A stretch of DNA of 64,000 bases from Lacihabitans sp. CS3-21 (GCF_024343675.1 NZ_RJUD01000012.1:1-64000), one strand, 5' to 3'; counted from the stretch's first letter, positions 52,511 through 62,183 are shown. A program made the numbers and translations. The notes: generated from the letters alone by a model not told the origin.

Positions 52511-54841
52511 TTATATTTTCTTAAACTTTAACCTCAAACTGTTACTAACCACACTTATCGAACTCAAAGCCATGGCTGCACTTGCCAGCATGGGCTGCAT
52601 CATAAACCCTGTGCTGATGTATAACACACCTGCTGCCACAGGTATGGCCAAAATATTATAAATAAAAGCCCAGAACAAATTTTGATTAACAACAGCCGTG
52701 GTATTTTTAGATAATTGAATGGATGAAATCACTCTCGATAAATCATGTCCAAGAATGGTAATATCGGCCACCTCTTTGGCGGCGTCGGCTCCATTGCTCA
52801 TGGCTATTGATACATCAGCTTGGGTAAAGGCTATGGTATCATTTATTCCATCGCCCACCATTGCCACCACCGCATTCTTTGATTTTAAAGAATTGATGTA
52901 ATCTGCCTTTTCTTCAGGCAAGACCTCGCCTTTAAAGTTCAAAACCCCAAGATTATTTGCCATCTTACTGACAGCCAAAATATTATCTCCTGATAAAAGA
53001 TGTACTTTTATATGGTTGGCAGCCAAAGTTTTTAGGTGTTTTTCTAATTCAGGTTTTAGCTCATCTCCAATTTCAATAATTGCCAAAAGTTCTTTTTCGT
53101 TTGAAAAATAAACCAAAGAGTTCTCTGAATCTTGGGCGTAGTCAGTCTTAACTGCAATTCCTTGATTTAGGATAAATTGTTTTTTACCCGCAAAAAAGGC
53201 TTGACCACCATAATACCCTGAAATACCCATTCCAGAGAAATTTTCAAAATTCTCAATTTTTACCAGTTCAAGTTCTGAATAATATTGACATATGGCACGA
53301 GCCAGAGGATGTGTAGAATTGCTCTCCAAAGAAGCTAAAATATTTAGTCTGGCCGCATCAAAATAATGGGTTTTTATTACTCTTGGCTCACCCGTGGTAA
53401 TGGTTCCAGTTTTATCTAATACCAAGTCGGTGATTTTTCCAGCATTCTCGAGCGATTGTGCATTTTTTATAAGTATTCCATTTACTGCTCCTTTTCCTAT
53501 GCCTACCATAAGAGCCGTGGGTGTCGCCAAGCCCATTGCACATGGACACGCTACTACCAAAACAGTAACGAAAGACAGAAATGCCATGTTGGAATTATAC
53601 AAAATGAAATACCATATCAAAAAACTTAGGACTGCAGTTACAATGACAATAGGTACAAAAACGCTTGAAACTTTATCCACTTTTTTCTGTATGGGTGCTT
53701 TTGAAGACAAGGCCTCCTCAACTTTGCTGATAATTCCTGCCAAATAGGTCTCCGAATGCACTTTTTTGACTTCAAAATCTAAAACACCCTCAACATTTAG
53801 TGTTCCTGCAAAAAGGTAATCACCAAAGCTTTTGGTCTTTGGCAAGGGTTCGCCAGAAATCATGCTTTCATTTACGCTTGAGCTTCCGCTCGCCACCACA
53901 CCATCCAGAGGAATTTTTTGTCCAGGCAGAACCCTCAACATCTCGCCCGTATTAATTTCTTGAATTTCCTTTTCCACAACATTATTTCCCCTGACAACCT
54001 TTACAGTTGTTTCTTCAAGATCCATCAATTTTTTTATAGAATCTGATGCTCTATTTTTTGCGGAATCCTCTAAATATTTACCTAAAAGAACAAAAAAGAT
54101 AACTATCCCAGCCGATTCAAAGTAAATTTGTGCATGTTGATGCTGATGAAACAAATGTGGAAATAGTAAATTAATTAGGCTAAATACATACGCTACTCCA
54201 GTGCTCAAAGCCACCAAAGTATCCATATTAGATTCTAACCTCCTGGCTTTTTTCCAAGCATTTATAAAAAAATGCCTTCCAAAATAAAACACTAAAGGTG
54301 AACTCAAAAACCACATTAGATAATGGCCCATTGGCCAATCCATGAAAAACATCCCAATCAAAAAAAGAGGTAGAGCAAATAATGCAGAAAGCATTAGCTC
54401 TTTTTTTTGCATTTGGATTCGCTTTGAATTGGCTTTTTCAAAGTTCTCATCCATTACCAAATCAAAACCAATTTCCTTAAGGCTATTTTTAAATATTTCA
54501 GGATTGGTCAATTGAGGTAAATATTCAACCGTTACAGAATGATTGGCATAGTTTGCAGAAGAATAAATTACGCCATCCACATATTTTAATATGCTTTCAG
54601 CACTGTTTGCACAAGATGCACAACTGTACCCAAAAACCTTAAAAGTCTTCTTTGTGAATTCCAATTCCACCTTATTTTTTCTGAGAATTCCAACTAATTC
54701 GGGTAAATAGTCACAGAGATCATCTACTTCAAGGTTTACAGAAGAATTACCAACTTGGTAAGGATGTTTAAGGAGATTATTTAAATTTTCAAGAAGGCTG
54801 TCGGAGATTTTTTTTAAAAATCTAATTTCGTACTTTGCCAT
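52511..54841 (-). CDS. copA: Copper-translocating P1B-type ATPase
   Basis: A 776-residue inner-membrane pump expelling Cu+. The second N-terminal domain is an HMA domain with GYSCASCANS (Cys74, Cys77). The first 65 residues have the same fold pattern but no CxxC. The membrane metal site is CPC in VVACPCAMGLATPTA. The phosphorylation site is DKTGTIT, with STHPLARA (HP motif) and MVGDGINDTIAF. It lies 18 bp after a small membrane protein gene, and before the HMA chaperone. Confidence 0.95.
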   Translation of the reverse strand: MAKYEIRFLKKISDSLLENLNNLLKHPYQVGNSSVNLEVDDLCDYLPELVGILRKNKVELEFTKKTFKVFGYSCASCANSAESILKYVDGVIYSSANYANHSVTVEYLPQLTNPEIFKNSLKEIGFDLVMDENFEKANSKRIQMQKKELMLSALFALPLFLIGMFFMDWPMGHYLMWFLSSPLVFYFGRHFFINAWKKARRLESNMDTLVALSTGVAYVFSLINLLFPHLFHQHQHAQIYFESAGIVIFFVLLGKYLEDSAKNRASDSIKKLMDLEETTVKVVRGNNVVEKEIQEINTGEMLRVLPGQKIPLDGVVASGSSSVNESMISGEPLPKTKSFGDYLFAGTLNVEGVLDFEVKKVHSETYLAGIISKVEEALSSKAPIQKKVDKVSSVFVPIVIVTAVLSFLIWYFILYNSNMAFLSFVTVLVVACPCAMGLATPTALMVGIGKGAVNGILIKNAQSLENAGKITDLVLDKTGTITTGEPRVIKTHYFDAARLNILASLESNSTHPLARAICQYYSELELVKIENFENFSGMGISGYYGGQAFFAGKKQFILNQGIAVKTDYAQDSENSLVYFSNEKELLAIIEIGDELKPELEKHLKTLAANHIKVHLLSGDNILAVSKMANNLGVLNFKGEVLPEEKADYINSLKSKNAVVAMVGDGINDTIAFTQADVSIAMSNGADAAKEVADITILGHDLSRVISSIQLSKNTTAVVNQNLFWAFIYNILAIPVAAGVLYISTGFMMQPMLASAAMALSSISVVSNSLRLKFKKI

Positions 54842-54859
54842 ATTTTAAAGCCAGTAGCT

Positions 54860-54997
54860 TTATTCACAGTTTATTAAACCCTTCGTGATTAGAAAAGGTA
54901 ATAATACATATAAGGTGAGTCCTTTTATTAAAAAAAAGAAAAAACCAGCCCAACCGAGCTTTTTTAAATATGCTAATATCTTATCTTTCTTCGTCAT
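54860..54997 (-). CDS. Small membrane protein, 45 residues
   Basis: The ATG at 54997 begins MTKKDKILAYLKKLGWAG, then a hydrophobic helix (FFFFLIKGLTLYVLLPFLI) and a short tail ending NCE. The pattern of a lysine-rich start, LKKxGxxGF and a FFLIKG helix is common in small Bacteroidota membrane proteins. It lies 18 bp before copA and 27 bp after the PAP2 gene on the same strand, fitting an operon. Function unknown. Confidence 0.75.
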   Translation of the reverse strand: MTKKDKILAYLKKLGWAGFFFFLIKGLTLYVLLPFLITKGLINCE

Positions 54998-55024
54998 CGC
55001 TTGTGTTTAGAACAAACAAACCGC

Positions 55025-55636
55025 TTAATAAGTTGGCTTTTGTACTTTTCTTTTTCTGTATTGATTTAATAATATCTTGTTGAGTTGCCTCGACACAAAG
55101 GCCGAGCCAGTTCCTAATAACGCTCCAGCCAAAACATCTGATGGATAATGAACTCCCAAATGAAGTCTCGAATATCCAACACCTCCAGCGTAAAGTGCAG
55201 CGGGTGCAATAATATACCATTTTGGATAGCTCAATGAAAGAGATGTTGCCGCCGAAAAAGCCACTGCAGTACTTCCTGACGGAAATGAACTATCGTTTTC
55301 AATTTTATAATTCTGCAAAATAGGATATGGAACATACGGTCTATTTCGGTTTATGGATTTTTTAAGCATGTAACCCACACCATAAGTGCCTATTACCGCC
55401 ATGGCCGCATTCATTCCTTCTTTCTTAAAAGCAGCGTCATTTTTTATAAAGCCAACCGCCAATAATGCTGCAGGTGTACCAATAGCCACAACATCTGAAG
55501 TATTGGTTAAAAACTGCATATGAGGGTCAAATTTGCTGTTTCTATTTAGATTGACTTCTTTTAAGAAATCAATATCAAAATTTTGACTAAAAACTTGACT
55601 GGAAATAAAAAAAAGAAATATGAATTGTATTCTCAT
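55025..55636 (-). CDS. PAP2-family phosphatase
   Basis: A 203-residue phosphatidic-acid-phosphatase-type membrane enzyme. It starts at ATG 55636 (RIQFIFLFFISSQVFSQ is a signal-like segment). The three active-site motifs are KKSINRNRPYVPYP, SFPSGSTAVAF and YSRLHLGVHYPSDV, all with conserved Arg, His and Asp. It may dephosphorylate undecaprenyl diphosphate or phosphatidate. Its ATG overlaps the dapA stop by one base (TGATG). Confidence 0.92.
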   Translation of the reverse strand: MRIQFIFLFFISSQVFSQNFDIDFLKEVNLNRNSKFDPHMQFLTNTSDVVAIGTPAALLAVGFIKNDAAFKKEGMNAAMAVIGTYGVGYMLKKSINRNRPYVPYPILQNYKIENDSSFPSGSTAVAFSAATSLSLSYPKWYIIAPAALYAGGVGYSRLHLGVHYPSDVLAGALLGTGSAFVSRQLNKILLNQYRKRKVQKPTY

Positions 55637-56523
55637 CAATTTAAGAAGCCTTCTTTTTTCATAGATTCTATCAACTGGGATCTAAGACCATCCGTTGCTT
55701 TTACTAAGGGCAATCTCACTCTGCCATCACAAATTCCTCTTATTTCGCAAACCATTTTTATACCTACTGGATTAGACTCCACATACAACAAAGTATCAAA
55801 ATCAAGGAAACGTTCTTGGATTTTTGAAGCTTTTTTGAAATCACCATCCAAGGCAGCGTGTGTCATTTCAGCGAATTCTTTGGGAAATCCATTGGCAATA
55901 ACAGAAATAACGCCTCTATAACCCAAACTTATTTGAGGTGTAACCAGATTATCATCGCCTGAAACCAACAAAAACTCTGATGGAAGTTTCTTTGAGAGCT
56001 CAAGGGCGATTTCCATGCTGCATGAAGCATCTTTCAATCCTATGATGTTGGGATATTTACTTAGCTCCATTATGGTACTCACTTGCATAGAAGTAACCGT
56101 TCTTCCTGGTACATTGTACAAAATAACAGGAAGTGGTGATGCATCTGCAATGGCTTTAAAATGGGCAATAATGCCTGCCTGAGAGGGTTTTACGTAATAT
56201 GGACAAACCGACAAAATAGCATCAACGCCACTCAAATCTGTATTTTTAAGTTTATAAATAACCTCAGCGGTATTGTTAGAACCAATGCCGTAAACTATCG
56301 GAAGTTTTTTTGAATTATTCTTCTTTACGAAGTCTAAAATGGCCAATTTTTCTTCATTTGTAGTGGTGGCTGACTCTCCAGTTGTACCATTCACCACGAA
56401 ATAATCTGTACCATTTTCAGAATTATAGTCAATTAGCTTTTTTAATCCTGCAAAATCTACTGTATTGTCTTCATTAAATGGGGTTATCAAAGCCACCCCT
56501 ACTCCCTTAAGGCGATGTTCCAT
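55636..56523 (-). CDS. dapA: 4-hydroxy-tetrahydrodipicolinate synthase
   Basis: It condenses pyruvate and aspartate semialdehyde in lysine and diaminopimelate synthesis. The protein has 295 residues. The Schiff-base lysine is Lys164 in IIGLKDAS. Tyr136 and Arg141 are in LYNVPGRT, and NGTTGES holds the threonine relay. The minus-strand run continues into PAP2, the 45-residue protein and copA. A -7-like TATTTTTG (minus strand, 56540-56547) sits just upstream. Confidence 0.96.
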   Translation of the reverse strand: MEHRLKGVGVALITPFNEDNTVDFAGLKKLIDYNSENGTDYFVVNGTTGESATTTNEEKLAILDFVKKNNSKKLPIVYGIGSNNTAEVIYKLKNTDLSGVDAILSVCPYYVKPSQAGIIAHFKAIADASPLPVILYNVPGRTVTSMQVSTIMELSKYPNIIGLKDASCSMEIALELSKKLPSEFLLVSGDDNLVTPQISLGYRGVISVIANGFPKEFAEMTHAALDGDFKKASKIQERFLDFDTLLYVESNPVGIKMVCEIRGICDGRVRLPLVKATDGLRSQLIESMKKEGFLN

Positions 56524-56539
56524 CTATTATATTTTTTTA

Positions 56540-56547
56540 CAAAAATA
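56540..56547 (-). promoter_or_regulatory. Possible -7 box of dapA
   Basis: Read on the minus strand it is TATTTTTG, fitting TAnnTTTG, about 17 bp before the ATG. No matching TTG box was found. Confidence 0.25.
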
Positions 56548-56670
56548 AGGATTTTTTTAAAACGATGGGGAAGAATACTGTTTATGCTTCTCAAATATTC
56601 GATATTATTGAAACATTTAAATATATTTGTTGAGTCGCGAATATATTGTGCGAAAACCCAAAATCACAAA

Positions 56671-57312
56671 ATGCCTGAGCCACTAAAAATCCTGATTGTT
56701 GAAGACCATAAAATTTTGTGCGAAAGTTTAGCCCTTTTGGTTGGAACCATTGATGGTGTAGAAGTAATAGGCAAAACTGCCAATGGAAGAGATGCATTGT
56801 TGTTTTTAGAAAAACAGATTCCTGACCTCATCATGACCGATATTGGAATGCCGATCATGAACGGCATAGAACTAACCCTAAAAGTAAGAGCCTTATATCC
56901 GGCTATTAAAATGTTGGTATTATCGGTATCTGAAGAAGGTGAAACCATAAAAGATGCCTTGCGAGCTGGAGCCATGGGTTATATTTTTAAAAGTGCCGAA
57001 AAAGAAGAATTAGAAGCTGCGATTTTTAATTTGGCAAAAGGGAAACGCTACTACAATGACCTTGCGATGGACAAATTGGCCGAAATCCAGAATGAAGAAA
57101 TGGCCAACGAACTACCCAAAGTTGAACTTTCTCAAAGAGAAATTGAGGTTTTGAAACTCATTGTTGCTGAAATGTCGGGCACAGAGATAGCAGAAAAACT
57201 TTTTATTAGCCCAAGTACAGTAGAAACACACAGGAAGCATTTGTTTCAAAAAATTGGTGTAAATTCTTCAGTAGGACTTGTGAAATTTGCCATAAAGTTT
57301 GGAATTATTTGA
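56671..57312 (+). CDS. NarL/LuxR-type response regulator
   Basis: A 213-residue two-component regulator. The receiver domain (1-120) has Asp12, the phosphorylated Asp57 in DLIMTDIGMP, and lysine in YIFKSAEKEEL. The helix-turn-helix spans about 147-206 (LSQREIEVLKLIVAEMSG, STVETHRKHLFQKIG). ATG 56671 (MPEPLKILIVEDH) is chosen; the longer reading is unconserved. The HisKA_3 kinase at 57728 is the likely partner. TATATTTG at 56622-56629 may be its -7 box. Confidence 0.94.
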   Translation: MPEPLKILIVEDHKILCESLALLVGTIDGVEVIGKTANGRDALLFLEKQIPDLIMTDIGMPIMNGIELTLKVRALYPAIKMLVLSVSEEGETIKDALRAGAMGYIFKSAEKEELEAAIFNLAKGKRYYNDLAMDKLAEIQNEEMANELPKVELSQREIEVLKLIVAEMSGTEIAEKLFISPSTVETHRKHLFQKIGVNSSVGLVKFAIKFGII

Positions 57313-57380
57313 AAATCCTCAAATTTGGGGATTGATGAAAGCATAAATACGTATGAATTTTACATAAAAAAAATAACACC

Positions 57381-57719
57381 ATGATCAATGACACTGTCTA
57401 TTTAAGGTTCAAAGGAGAGGTTTACCATAGCCCAAATGAAGATTTCATATCCATTTTTTTGGAAAACACCAAACCATTTTTAAAACCAAAGGAGTACAAA
57501 ATTCCAAAAAGTGCTGTTTTGTTTTATGTTCCGGGCAAAAAATCAACTGATGATGAAATACTTATTTCCCTTTCAGATGAGGATTATAAAGCATTAAAAA
57601 TGCCTAAATTTAAAAAATTTAGAGTGGGGTCGAAAGGTACTGAAAATATACCCCCAAGATCTCCATCGGTTCCTCCAAAAATTGAATTCCTTTTAGAAGG
57701 ATTCGTAACCACCAGATAA
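57381..57719 (+). CDS. Small protein of unknown function
   Basis: A 112-residue soluble protein with no signal peptide or known domain. A beta-rich start (DTVYLRFKGEVYHSPNEDF) is followed by a basic middle (MPKFKKFRVGSKG) and a proline-rich end (PPRSPSVPPKIEFLLEGF). It lies 68 bp after the response regulator gene, and ends 8 bp from the convergent histidine kinase gene. Its place between the two suggests a link to that signalling pair. Confidence 0.6.
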   Translation: MINDTVYLRFKGEVYHSPNEDFISIFLENTKPFLKPKEYKIPKSAVLFYVPGKKSTDDEILISLSDEDYKALKMPKFKKFRVGSKGTENIPPRSPSVPPKIEFLLEGFVTTR

Positions 57720-57727
57720 TTGATATT

Positions 57728-59593
57728 TCAAACAGGAAAAGTAATGACAATTTCTGTTCCTGTTTGATTTTCCGATTTAATCTCCAGATTGCCATCTAGA
57801 GCTTTTACCCGAGTATTCATATTTTTCAATCCAAAACCACCAGAGTTTTCACTACTGATACCTATGCCATTGTCTTTTACAGTTAGTTGAATCGAATTAT
57901 TTAGAAGTTGAATCGAAATATCCGCAATAGAGGCTTTTGAATGTTTCAAAATGTTATTTATGATCTCTAAAATAAGGCTATAAATGTTAATTTCAAATTT
58001 TGTATCAAGCCTTTTTTTGACCAAATCGTAAAAATTAAATTGAATTTGATTGGTCGTATTTAGCTTTTTGACAAGGTTTTGAATAGTCGCTTGTAGACCA
58101 ATTCTCTCTAGTTCTTCGGGCATTATATTATGCGATATATTCCTAACTTCTGTGTAAGCATTATTCATCATGTCTTTTAGGCCTAAATAGATTTCTTTCT
58201 CCTTTTCTGAATAATTTTTAGTATTTATAGCCCCAAAACTCATTTTTATGGCTGAAAGTAAACTGCTCAGATTGTCATGTAACTCAACTGCAACTCTTTT
58301 ACGTTCAATGGTTTGACCTTTAAACAATGCCTGACTTATTTCTTCATTTTTTCGAATTAAAACCTCATTTGCATTTTCTAATTCCGCCGTTCTTTCCCTT
58401 ACTTTGGTATCTAAAACTGCATTTAGCTTTCTTAATTTAGATCTATTGTAAAACAAAAATCCGCCAATTAAAAGCATTACTCCAACCAGAAGAGTTAACA
58501 AAGTCCTATTTTTTTGGAGTGAAAGGTTTTGGTTTTCTTTTTTTACCAAATCAAAATTTTTACTCAATATTTCAGTCTCCTTTTGAGAAAGGTCGTATTC
58601 ATATTGCAGGGATTTTATTCGCTTATCTACTTCTTCTTGCGAAGAGAGTTCTTTTTGATAAGTATAATCCTCAAAAGCTATCAATGCCTCTTTGTGCTTG
58701 TTAAGTGCCTGTAAGTTTTTGTATTTCCAAAATAAACTATTGATAAGGAATTCATTAGATCCGCCTTCTTGGCTCAATGCAAAAGCTTTATTTCCATATG
58801 CTAAGGACTTTTCGTATTGTTTTTGTCTGAAATAATGCGAGGCCAAATCAACATACACGCTACTTAAAGAGTTGGTGGCTTTTTCCTTTGTATGCATTTT
58901 TATGCTTTCTTCAAACAAAGGCAAGGCTTCTTTGAATCTCTTTTGCAAACTCAAAGCCTGAGCTAGATTATGCAATGCAATGGCATTTGAATGAAAATCT
59001 TGTAGTTCTTTAGCAACAACAATTGTTTTTTCATAAAACAGCTCAGCCATTTTATAATCACCTCTTTCAATGGATAAATTACCCAAGGCATTCAGGGTGG
59101 CCAATTGTTCATATTGGTCTTGATATTTAAGAGCTAATTCGTAAGCAGAATTGAGTAGTGCTTTTGCCCTATCATATTTTTTCAAGTCATAATAGGAGGT
59201 TCCCAAAACTCTATAAATGTAAATGGTGAGTTGAGGTTTTTTGAGCTTGTTGGCAAGAATTAATGCCTTGTAATTGAGGTCTATAGCCTTATATACCAAC
59301 CCTTTCTGTTGATAGGCGAATGCCAATTGATTCATTAATTGAACCTCGCTTTCTGCCCAATTTCTCCTTTTAGCAATTTCAATTGATTTTTGAATAAAAT
59401 AAATAGCAGAATCAATATTTACTTTAAAATAATAGTCAACAAAATAGGTAGAATTTACGGTAAAAAAGGTTGTATCGTTTTTTGCTATTTCCTTCAAATT
59501 GCTTCTTAAGCTATCAATGCTTTTTTTTGATTGAGAAAAAAGCTGGCTATTTAATATCAAGCCAATCAAGAAAAGGAATACCTTTTTTTTCAC
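57728..59593 (-). CDS. TPR-containing sensor histidine kinase (HisKA_3)
   Basis: A 621-residue kinase. A signal peptide (KKKVFLFLIGLILNSQLFS) leads to about six tetratricopeptide repeats (40-320), a coiled coil, one helix at about 364-382, and a second coiled coil. The phosphoacceptor is His439 in AVELHDNLSSLLSAIKM. The ATPase domain has ILKHSKA, VKDNGIGIS and GFGLKNMNTRV. The TPR part should be periplasmic. The start is GTG at 59593. This is the HisKA_3 type that pairs with NarL-type regulators, here the nearby one. Confidence 0.93.
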   Translation of the reverse strand: MKKKVFLFLIGLILNSQLFSQSKKSIDSLRSNLKEIAKNDTTFFTVNSTYFVDYYFKVNIDSAIYFIQKSIEIAKRRNWAESEVQLMNQLAFAYQQKGLVYKAIDLNYKALILANKLKKPQLTIYIYRVLGTSYYDLKKYDRAKALLNSAYELALKYQDQYEQLATLNALGNLSIERGDYKMAELFYEKTIVVAKELQDFHSNAIALHNLAQALSLQKRFKEALPLFEESIKMHTKEKATNSLSSVYVDLASHYFRQKQYEKSLAYGNKAFALSQEGGSNEFLINSLFWKYKNLQALNKHKEALIAFEDYTYQKELSSQEEVDKRIKSLQYEYDLSQKETEILSKNFDLVKKENQNLSLQKNRTLLTLLVGVMLLIGGFLFYNRSKLRKLNAVLDTKVRERTAELENANEVLIRKNEEISQALFKGQTIERKRVAVELHDNLSSLLSAIKMSFGAINTKNYSEKEKEIYLGLKDMMNNAYTEVRNISHNIMPEELERIGLQATIQNLVKKLNTTNQIQFNFYDLVKKRLDTKFEINIYSLILEIINNILKHSKASIADISIQLLNNSIQLTVKDNGIGISSENSGGFGLKNMNTRVKALDGNLEIKSENQTGTEIVITFPV

Positions 59594-59740
59594 TTTTCAA
59601 ATTGTTAATTATTAACTCCCTTGCATCGATATCCCTAAATTCAAGGATACTAAATCCCTATTAAGCAGGATTTTCTACGATTTAAAGCTTCTGCAATTTT
59701 GTAATATTATTTCGATAACAAAACAAAATCTTTTTAAATC

Positions 59741-60490
59741 ATGAAAACAATAAGAATCTTTGGCTTATTAATTCTTATTTCTGCTTACTCTTTTGGGCAA
59801 AACCCTACAGTTCTTCAAACCAATAAAAACATTTTGAAAGCAGGCAGTATTGCAGCTGGCTCTACTGAAAAAATCAAACTAGAAGACATCGACGAATGGC
59901 TTTGCCCCAATCGACTCGAACGTGGCGACAGAGAATTTGGTGGCAATGGGCCAAAAGTAAAATCTGAAGTAAAACTTCGATTGGCCAACAATGGAACCGA
60001 AATATGGGCAGATATCACTTTTTCGGCTGTGGAAACGGTCCAAGACTTCAGCACAACTTCGGGAAAATGGTCAAAAAAAGTGTTTGATGTACCCTACGGC
60101 AAGAAAATCACAGCTATAAATTCTGATATGGCCTCAAGAACTCAATTTATTAGCCCAGCTGCAGGATTTCAGTTTTTATTGCCAGGTGAAGACGTTGCCA
60201 ATGCATTCCATACTTTTCTAGACGGCGTAGATATCGAAAAAAAGATATTTGAGATGCATGGCATCAAACGAGAAGACAGAGCTGCTCTAAAAAACCTGAT
60301 CAATACTGCCATAAATCATGGAAATACTGTAATAAAGGTTCCTGCTACCGAAGGTACCCTGGTAAAATCCTTCCATATCGTCGGCGATACTGGCGGCGAT
60401 GACATCAGCCATGACGATAATTGCAATGACGACACCCGAATCGTGAAAATTGAGTTTTTCCCAGTGACAGTAACATATCAAAACAAATAA
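59741..60490 (+). CDS. Secreted protein of unknown function
   Basis: A 249-residue protein with a signal peptide (about 1-19, MKTIRIFGLLILISAYSFG). The mature part is soluble and beta-rich, with WLCPNRLERGDREFGGNGP and a C-terminal acidic Asp-rich stretch (GDTGGDDISHDDNCNDD) that could bind calcium. No family is recognised. It is divergent from the histidine kinase and lies 17 bp before another secreted protein gene, so they probably share a transcript. Confidence 0.7.
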   Translation: MKTIRIFGLLILISAYSFGQNPTVLQTNKNILKAGSIAAGSTEKIKLEDIDEWLCPNRLERGDREFGGNGPKVKSEVKLRLANNGTEIWADITFSAVETVQDFSTTSGKWSKKVFDVPYGKKITAINSDMASRTQFISPAAGFQFLLPGEDVANAFHTFLDGVDIEKKIFEMHGIKREDRAALKNLINTAINHGNTVIKVPATEGTLVKSFHIVGDTGGDDISHDDNCNDDTRIVKIEFFPVTVTYQNK

Positions 60491-60507
60491 TCTTAAATAT
60501 TATTATC

Positions 60508-61776
60508 ATGAAAAAAATTATTTATTCTTTCATTTTTCTTTCATTTTCTGCATCTGTTTTTGCCCAACAAAGTAATGATGCAACATCTACCGTTTCACCA
60601 AATACAAATGTAGAATCGATATCCGAAACTAAAATTTCTACACAAAGGGAAATAGGAGCAAAAAGTGTGGCCGTAACAAATTTTTCAGCATTTCACGAAA
60701 TAGCAGGAGCTGAAAATAGTAATTCAAAAGTGCATTTGTTAATCAAGGAAACCTCTAATGCTTATCCAAGAATTAGAATGATTGGTTCAGCCTCTACCCC
60801 CGAAAATGATAGATTTTGGGACATCAGAGGTGATGTATACGAACCTACCATTACTGATGATTTTATGTTTTTCAAATACGGAAATGTTACTTATCCATCC
60901 ATGTCTTTAAACCCCAATGGAAAAGTAGGAATAGGTATTTTAACTGAAACAAAAAATCTTCATGTGCATGAAAATAATACAGCTACTGTAGCCAGTGTAA
61001 AATTAACAACAGCGTCTACTGGTGCTGCGGATACAGACGGTTTGGAATTACAAATATTGGGAAATAATGATGTCTTACATGCCAATGCTGCTAGGGTGAT
61101 GAACAGAGAAAATACCCAGCTCTTTCTAGGTGCAAATAATACTCCTGTGGTAAACATTACACCAACTGGCAATGTGGGCATTAATAGCTTATTTGGAGGT
61201 GCTCCCACAGCGAGGTTTCAGATATTCCATGATACAGAGGGCGGTTTTGTAAAACCTCATATTAATCTAATAACTGCGGTAGATGCCAACAACGGAATGA
61301 TAAAAATGACCAACATAACCGCAAGCCGATATTTTGGACAATATTTCAACCTCAACAGCGGTACTGCGGCCAACAATTTTCTATCTTTTGACTACAATGG
61401 AACAACTCCAATTCTAGATTTAAAAGGAAATGGAAACGTCAATCATGCAGGATTTACAAAACTCGGTAGCGATGCCCCGAGTATAAAAGTGAAAAAATAT
61501 ACTGGCAATACAGCTTCTGTAGATGGAGGAACAATTGAAATATTGCATGGCCTTGGAAATGATAAAATTGTTTCAATGGATTTAATGGTAAATTATTCAG
61601 GAGTTGCCTACATAGAGGAAGATTATGTCGCAGCTGCTGGGTATGAATGTAACTTATTTGTCGGATTAGGAACCATAAATTTTTTACAACCAGTTATTAA
61701 AATTACAAATAAGGCAGGAAATAGTGCCAATGTTCTTAATAAACCATACAAATTGATTGTCACCTACGAAGAATAA
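60508..61776 (+). CDS. Secreted tail-fibre-like protein
   Basis: A 422-residue protein with a signal peptide (KKIIYSFIFLSFSASVFAQ). The middle repeats short GKVGIGI...LHV and PTGNVGIN units typical of Bacteroidota tail-fibre-like surface proteins. No C-terminal chaperone (peptidase S74) domain or T9SS sorting domain is evident. The last 100 residues form a separate module (AGFTKLGSDAPSIKVKKYTG to KPYKLIVTYEE). It follows the preceding gene by 17 bp and is followed by a LytTR gene. Confidence 0.72.
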   Translation: MKKIIYSFIFLSFSASVFAQQSNDATSTVSPNTNVESISETKISTQREIGAKSVAVTNFSAFHEIAGAENSNSKVHLLIKETSNAYPRIRMIGSASTPENDRFWDIRGDVYEPTITDDFMFFKYGNVTYPSMSLNPNGKVGIGILTETKNLHVHENNTATVASVKLTTASTGAADTDGLELQILGNNDVLHANAARVMNRENTQLFLGANNTPVVNITPTGNVGINSLFGGAPTARFQIFHDTEGGFVKPHINLITAVDANNGMIKMTNITASRYFGQYFNLNSGTAANNFLSFDYNGTTPILDLKGNGNVNHAGFTKLGSDAPSIKVKKYTGNTASVDGGTIEILHGLGNDKIVSMDLMVNYSGVAYIEEDYVAAAGYECNLFVGLGTINFLQPVIKITNKAGNSANVLNKPYKLIVTYEE

Positions 61777-61786
61777 ATCAATACCC

Positions 61787-62113
61787 ATGGAAACCATAAA
61801 ATACATAGAAAACTGCCCACTAGTTCATGTGGGCAGCCGCAAATACCTTGCACCTTCTGAGATTTTACATTTGGAATCAGACATTAATTATACCCAAATA
61901 CTTTTAGCAAATGGCAAGAAAATATTGAGTTCGACTACGCTCAAAATCATTGAAAACAGGTTAAGCCCTTTCAAGAATTTTGTAAGAATAAACCGGCAGA
62001 GTGTTGTCAATCTCGATTTGGTAGAAAAAATAGAAAATCAAACGCTGTTTTTACCAGGTAAAAAAAAGATAATATTCTCTAGAAGAAGGGAGAAAGCTTG
62101 GCGAAATCGCTGA
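61787..62113 (+). CDS. Stand-alone LytTR DNA-binding protein
   Basis: A 108-residue protein consisting almost only of a LytTR DNA-binding domain. Characteristic segments are LAPSEILHLESDINYTQI, LKIIENRLSPFKNFVRINRQSVVNLDLVEKI. It has no receiver domain, so phosphorylation control is absent. ATG 61787 (METIKYIENCPL) is preferred; the longer TTG reading overlaps the previous gene. It follows the tail-fibre-like gene by 10 bp, suggesting it is co-transcribed with and perhaps controls these surface genes. Confidence 0.88.
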   Translation: METIKYIENCPLVHVGSRKYLAPSEILHLESDINYTQILLANGKKILSSTTLKIIENRLSPFKNFVRINRQSVVNLDLVEKIENQTLFLPGKKKIIFSRRREKAWRNR

Positions 62114-62183
62114 ATTACGAGATAAGCTTAAGTAAAAAATAAAATTCTTTAACATTTTGGCTCATTCAAATTTGATGTTCTTC

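Noticed and set aside
54981-55220. Open frame overlapping the PAP2 gene
   Set aside because: It runs through the PAP2 active-site motif in another frame. The real small gene is at 54860-54997.
57314-57333. AATCCTC / GGGGATT hairpin after the response regulator as a terminator
   Set aside because: The stem has a wobble and no T run follows, so it was not listed as a terminator.
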